Source of the DNA: Micromonospora parastrephiae | GTDB taxonomy: Bacteria; Actinomycetota; Actinomycetes; Mycobacteriales; Micromonosporaceae | DNA length: 53,266 nt | Assembly (NCBI RefSeq): GCF_016802865.1 | Contig: NZ_JAEVHM010000022.1 | Span: 1-53,266, forward strand | Reading direction: 5' to 3' | Shown: piece by piece, positions 50,715-53,266 of the stretch | Position numbering within the stretch: the stretch's first letter is position 1 | Layout: each line of letters starts with the position of its first letter | Translations under genes and position numbers: made by a program | The notes under the pieces: model-generated | Told to the model about the DNA's origin: nothing | The model's input: the letters and a program-made list of their open reading frames with translations, nothing else | The model's database searches: none

Positions 50715-52708
50715 TCAGGCGGGGTGGCCGGCCGTCGGCACCTTCATGCCGTTGCCACCCAGCGGGGTGAGCGGGAGCAGCTTCCTGCCGGTCGGACCGA
50801 TCTGGATCTCGGTGTCCATCGAGGGGCAGACGCCGCAGTCGAAGCACGGCGTCCACCGGCAGTCGTCCTGCTCGAACTCGCTGAGCGAGTCCTGCCAGTC
50901 CTGCCAGAGCCAGTCCTTGTCCAGGCCGGAGTCGAGATGGTCCCAGGGCAGGACCTCCAGCTCGTCACGCTGGCGGGTGGTGTACCAGTCGAGGTCCACC
51001 CCGAACGCGGGCAGCGTCTCGGCCGCCGCGTCCACCCAGCGCTGGTACGAGAAGTGTTCGCTCCAGCCGTCGAACCGGCCGCCGTTCTCCCAGACCTTGC
51101 GGATCACCGAGCCGACCCGGCGGTCACCCCGGGAGAGCAGCCCTTCGATCAGCGACGGCTCGCCGTCGTGGTAGCGGTAGCCGATGGCCCGACCCAGCGA
51201 GCGGTCCGAGTTGATCGCCTGCTTGAGGATCTTGAGCCGGTGGTCGATGACCTCCGGACGCTCCATCGGGGCCCACTGGAACGGGGTGTGCGGCTTCGGC
51301 ACGAACCCGCCGATGGAGACCGTGCAGCGGATGTCCTTCGAGCCGGTCGCGGCCCGACCCGCCTTGATCACCTCGTGGGCCATGTCCGCGATCTCGAGGA
51401 CGTCCTCGTCGGTCTCGGTGGGCAGGCCGCACATGAAGTAGAGCTTCACCTGCCGCCAGCCGTTGCTGTACGCGGTGACGACGGTGCGGATCAGGTCTTC
51501 CTTCGACACCATCTTGTTGATGACCTTGCGGATCCGCTCCGACCCGCCCTCCGGGGCGAAGGTCAGGCCGGTACGCCGCCCGTTACGGGACAGCTCCTGG
51601 GCGAGGTCGATATTGAAGGCGTCCACCCGGGTCGACGGCAGCGACAGCGAGACGTTGGTGCCCTCGTACTGCTGGGCCAGGCCCGAGCACATGTCACCGA
51701 TCTCCGAGTGGTCCGCCGAGGAGAGCGACAGCAGGCCCACCTCGGAGAAGCCGGAGAACTCCAGGCCCTCGCGCACCATCTGCCCGACGGTGGTGATCGA
51801 CCGCTCCCGCACCGGCCGGGTGATCATGCCGGCCTGGCAGAACCGGCAACCCCGGGTGCAGCCCCGGAAGATCTCCACCGCGTACCGCTCGTGCACCGTC
51901 TCCGCCAACGGCACGAGGGGCTTCTTCGGGTACGGCCAGGCGTCCAGGTCCATCGTCGTGCGCTTGTGCACCCGGAACGGCACGTCCGCCCGGTTCGGCA
52001 CGACCCGCTGGATGCGCCCGTCCGGGAGGTAGTCGACGTCGTAGAAGCGCGGCACGTACACGCTCTCGGTGCGGGCCAGCCGCAGCAGCAGCTCGTCGCG
52101 GCCACCGGGGCAGCCCTCGGCCTTCCACTCCCGGACGATCGCGGTGATCTCCAGGACGGCCTCCTCGCCGTCGCCGAGCACGGCGGCGTCGATGAAGTCG
52201 GCGATCGGCTCCGGGTTGAACGCGGCATGCCCGCCGGCCACGATCACCGGGTCGGCGTCGGTGCGGTCGGCGCCAGCATCGGGATGCCGGCCAGGTCGAT
52301 CGCGGTGAGCATGTTGGTGTAACCCAGCTCGGTGGAGAACGAGATGCCGAACACGTCGAAGTCGCGGACCGACCGGTGCGCGTCGACGGTGAACTGCGGC
52401 ACGCCGTGCGTGCGCATCAGGCTCTCCAGGTCCGGCCAGACCGCGTACGTCCGCTCGGCGAGGGTGTCGGGCAGCTCGTTGAGCACCTCGTACAGGATCT
52501 GCACACCCTGGTTGGGCAGGCCCACCTCGTACGCGTCGGGATACATCAGCGCCCAGCGCACTGTCGCGGCGTCCCAGTCCTTGACCACCGCACCCAACTC
52601 GCCACCGACGTACTGGATGGGCTTGGAGACCTGAGGGAGCAGCGGCTCCAGCCGGGGCCAAACGGAATTGGTCGCGGCCGCGCGCGGCGTCGTGGACGGG
52701 GCACTCAT
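50715..52708 (-). CDS. TIGR03960-type B12-binding radical SAM protein, one-base deletion near 52,272
   Basis: The first frame from ATG 52,708 has the N-terminal family part (LPQVSKPIQYVGGELGAVVK, MYPDAYEVGLPNQGVQILYE, FDVFGISFSTELGYTNML). After GIPMLA the frame changes. The rest contains DPVIVAGGHAAFNPEPIADF, the 4Fe-4S cluster site IFRGCTRGCRFCQAGMITRP (CX3CX2C type as CTRGCRFC), SLSSADHSEIGDMC and a C-terminal FDCGVC. One extra base near 52,272 gives about 664 residues, the usual length. This is a widely conserved single-copy gene, so a real loss is unlikely. The partner TIGR03936 protein is encoded at 46,232-47,044. Neither biochemical activity nor substrate is well known. Confidence 0.88.
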
Positions 52709-52814
52709 GATGCCCAAGGGTACGCGCCCGCCCGGCGGTGACCGCGCGCACGCCCGATCGCGGTGGTGGCGGCGCGGTACTAACCTCGGACCGGCGCGAG
52801 AGGAGATTGCCGCG

Positions 52815-53266
52815 ATGCCGGAGCCCCAGCCGGGAGCACGGCCGGCCGACGGGAGCACCCCGGGCGCAGAGCCGGAGCGGGACCCGGCGGTCGCCGACGA
52901 GCCGACCTCCCCACCCGTACCGTCGGACCCGTCGGACCCGTCGGACCCGTCGGACCAGGACCGACCCTCGGACCAGCCAGAAGCCGCGGGCTCGCCCGCC
53001 ACCGCCGCGGAGGGCACGGCCGCCACCGCGGAGGCTCCCGCGCCCAGGTGGAGCGGCTCCGCGCCGGTGCCTCCCCCCGCTGCCACGCCGGCGGACCTGG
53101 GGCGCGTCGACCGAGCCGACCCCGCCGCCGCCAGTGCCGGTGCCGGTGCCGGACGAGCCTCCGGAACACCGCACCCCGGTCGACCCGTGGGCCGGCGTGG
53201 ACACCGGCGGCTGGAACCTGCCGCACGCCGACCTGCCTCCGCTGCCCCCGACGTTGCCCTACCCCA
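52815..53266 (+). CDS. Pro/Ser/Asp-rich protein, cut by the right edge, with a likely extra base near 53,076
   Basis: ATG 52,815 has AGGAG nine bases upstream. The product begins MPEPQPGARPADGST and has a low-complexity region with SDP repeats. The frame then appears to change in a run of six C near 53,073-53,078. If that run is really five C, the protein continues PPPLPRRRTWGASTEPTPPP and ends at the edge with WNLPHADLPPLPPTLPYP, a much more natural sequence than the alternative. No signal peptide is visible in the first 80 residues. The family cannot be told; membrane or septum-associated proteins often have such an N-terminus. Confidence 0.6.
   Translation, partial: MPEPQPGARPADGSTPGAEPERDPAVADEPTSPPVPSDPSDPSDPSDQDRPSDQPEAAGSPATAAEGTAATAEAPAPRWSGSAPVPPPAATPADLGRVDRADPAAASAGAGAGRASGTPHPGRPVGRRGHRRLEPAARRPASAAPDVALP
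52923..52958. repeat. Four 9-base tandem repeats (SDP)
   Basis: Three copies of tcggacccg and a fourth ending in ag encode SDPSDPSDPSDQ in the Pro-rich protein. The units are almost identical, so copy number could vary between strains. Confidence 0.85.

Overview
The window is very GC-rich and has short overlapping reading frames (ATGA/GTGA junctions) and frequent GTG starts. Together with a type VII secretion gene set and a large acidic/basic RNase E/G, this points to a filamentous actinomycete, most likely of the Micromonosporaceae (Micromonospora-like). No rRNA, tRNA, CRISPR array or intact transposon was seen.

Region A (1-14,995) is one long minus-strand operon that runs off the left edge. 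It is transcribed away from a MocR-type regulator (13,596-14,995). In transcription order it carries an anthranilate-synthase-type chorismate enzyme pair, an SDR, a PaaK-type adenylate-forming ligase, a single-domain prephenate dehydratase/decarboxylase homologue resembling BacA, an amidohydrolase, an MFS exporter, a free-standing B3/4 (PheT editing-fold) protein, an ATP-grasp ligase, a second MFS exporter, a TrpB2-like PLP enzyme, an iron-sulfur flavodoxin and a cupin. I read it as a chorismate/prephenate-derived small-molecule pathway with ATP-grasp peptide ligation, related in logic to bacilysin but with an added anthranilate branch. The B3/4 protein may be a tRNA-editing self-protection factor.

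Region B (15,183-22,662) is a spacer: a VanZ-family protein, a secreted esterase, a small hypothetical protein, an amino acid:carrier-protein ligase of the aminoacyl-tRNA-synthetase fold, a 1.3-kb gene-poor stretch with a promoter-like site and a 40-residue ORF, and an XRE/P-loop ATPase regulator.

Region C (22,896-42,484) is a minus-strand nonribosomal peptide cluster. It encodes glutamate mutase small and large subunits, a stand-alone AsnRS-like amide synthetase, an FMN glutamate-synthase-like protein, a carrier-thioesterase didomain without the usual nucleophile, an FkbM methyltransferase, a type II thioesterase with Cys as nucleophile, an ornithine-cyclodeaminase-like protein, an MBL-fold hydrolase, an FAD protein, a free-standing adenylation domain with an Asn-like code, an AsnO/VioC-type hydroxylase and a C-A-T-C-T-TE synthetase. 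The simplest model is that glutamate becomes 3-methylaspartate, then 3-methylasparagine, which is loaded in trans and built into a peptide of about three residues. A truncated transporter and a truncated signal-peptide ORF mark the right-hand junction at about 42.83-42.89 kb.

Region D (43,050-53,266) is chromosomal backbone: RNase E/G, a TIGR03936-type protein, a mycosin protease, two type VII secretion-type proteins, a TIGR03960-type radical SAM protein and a divergent Pro-rich protein cut by the right edge.

Data-quality warning: five genes carry six single-base deletions (one gene has two), and the right-edge gene has one inferred extra C in a run of six. They include a conserved housekeeping gene, so sequencing or assembly error is more likely than gene decay.
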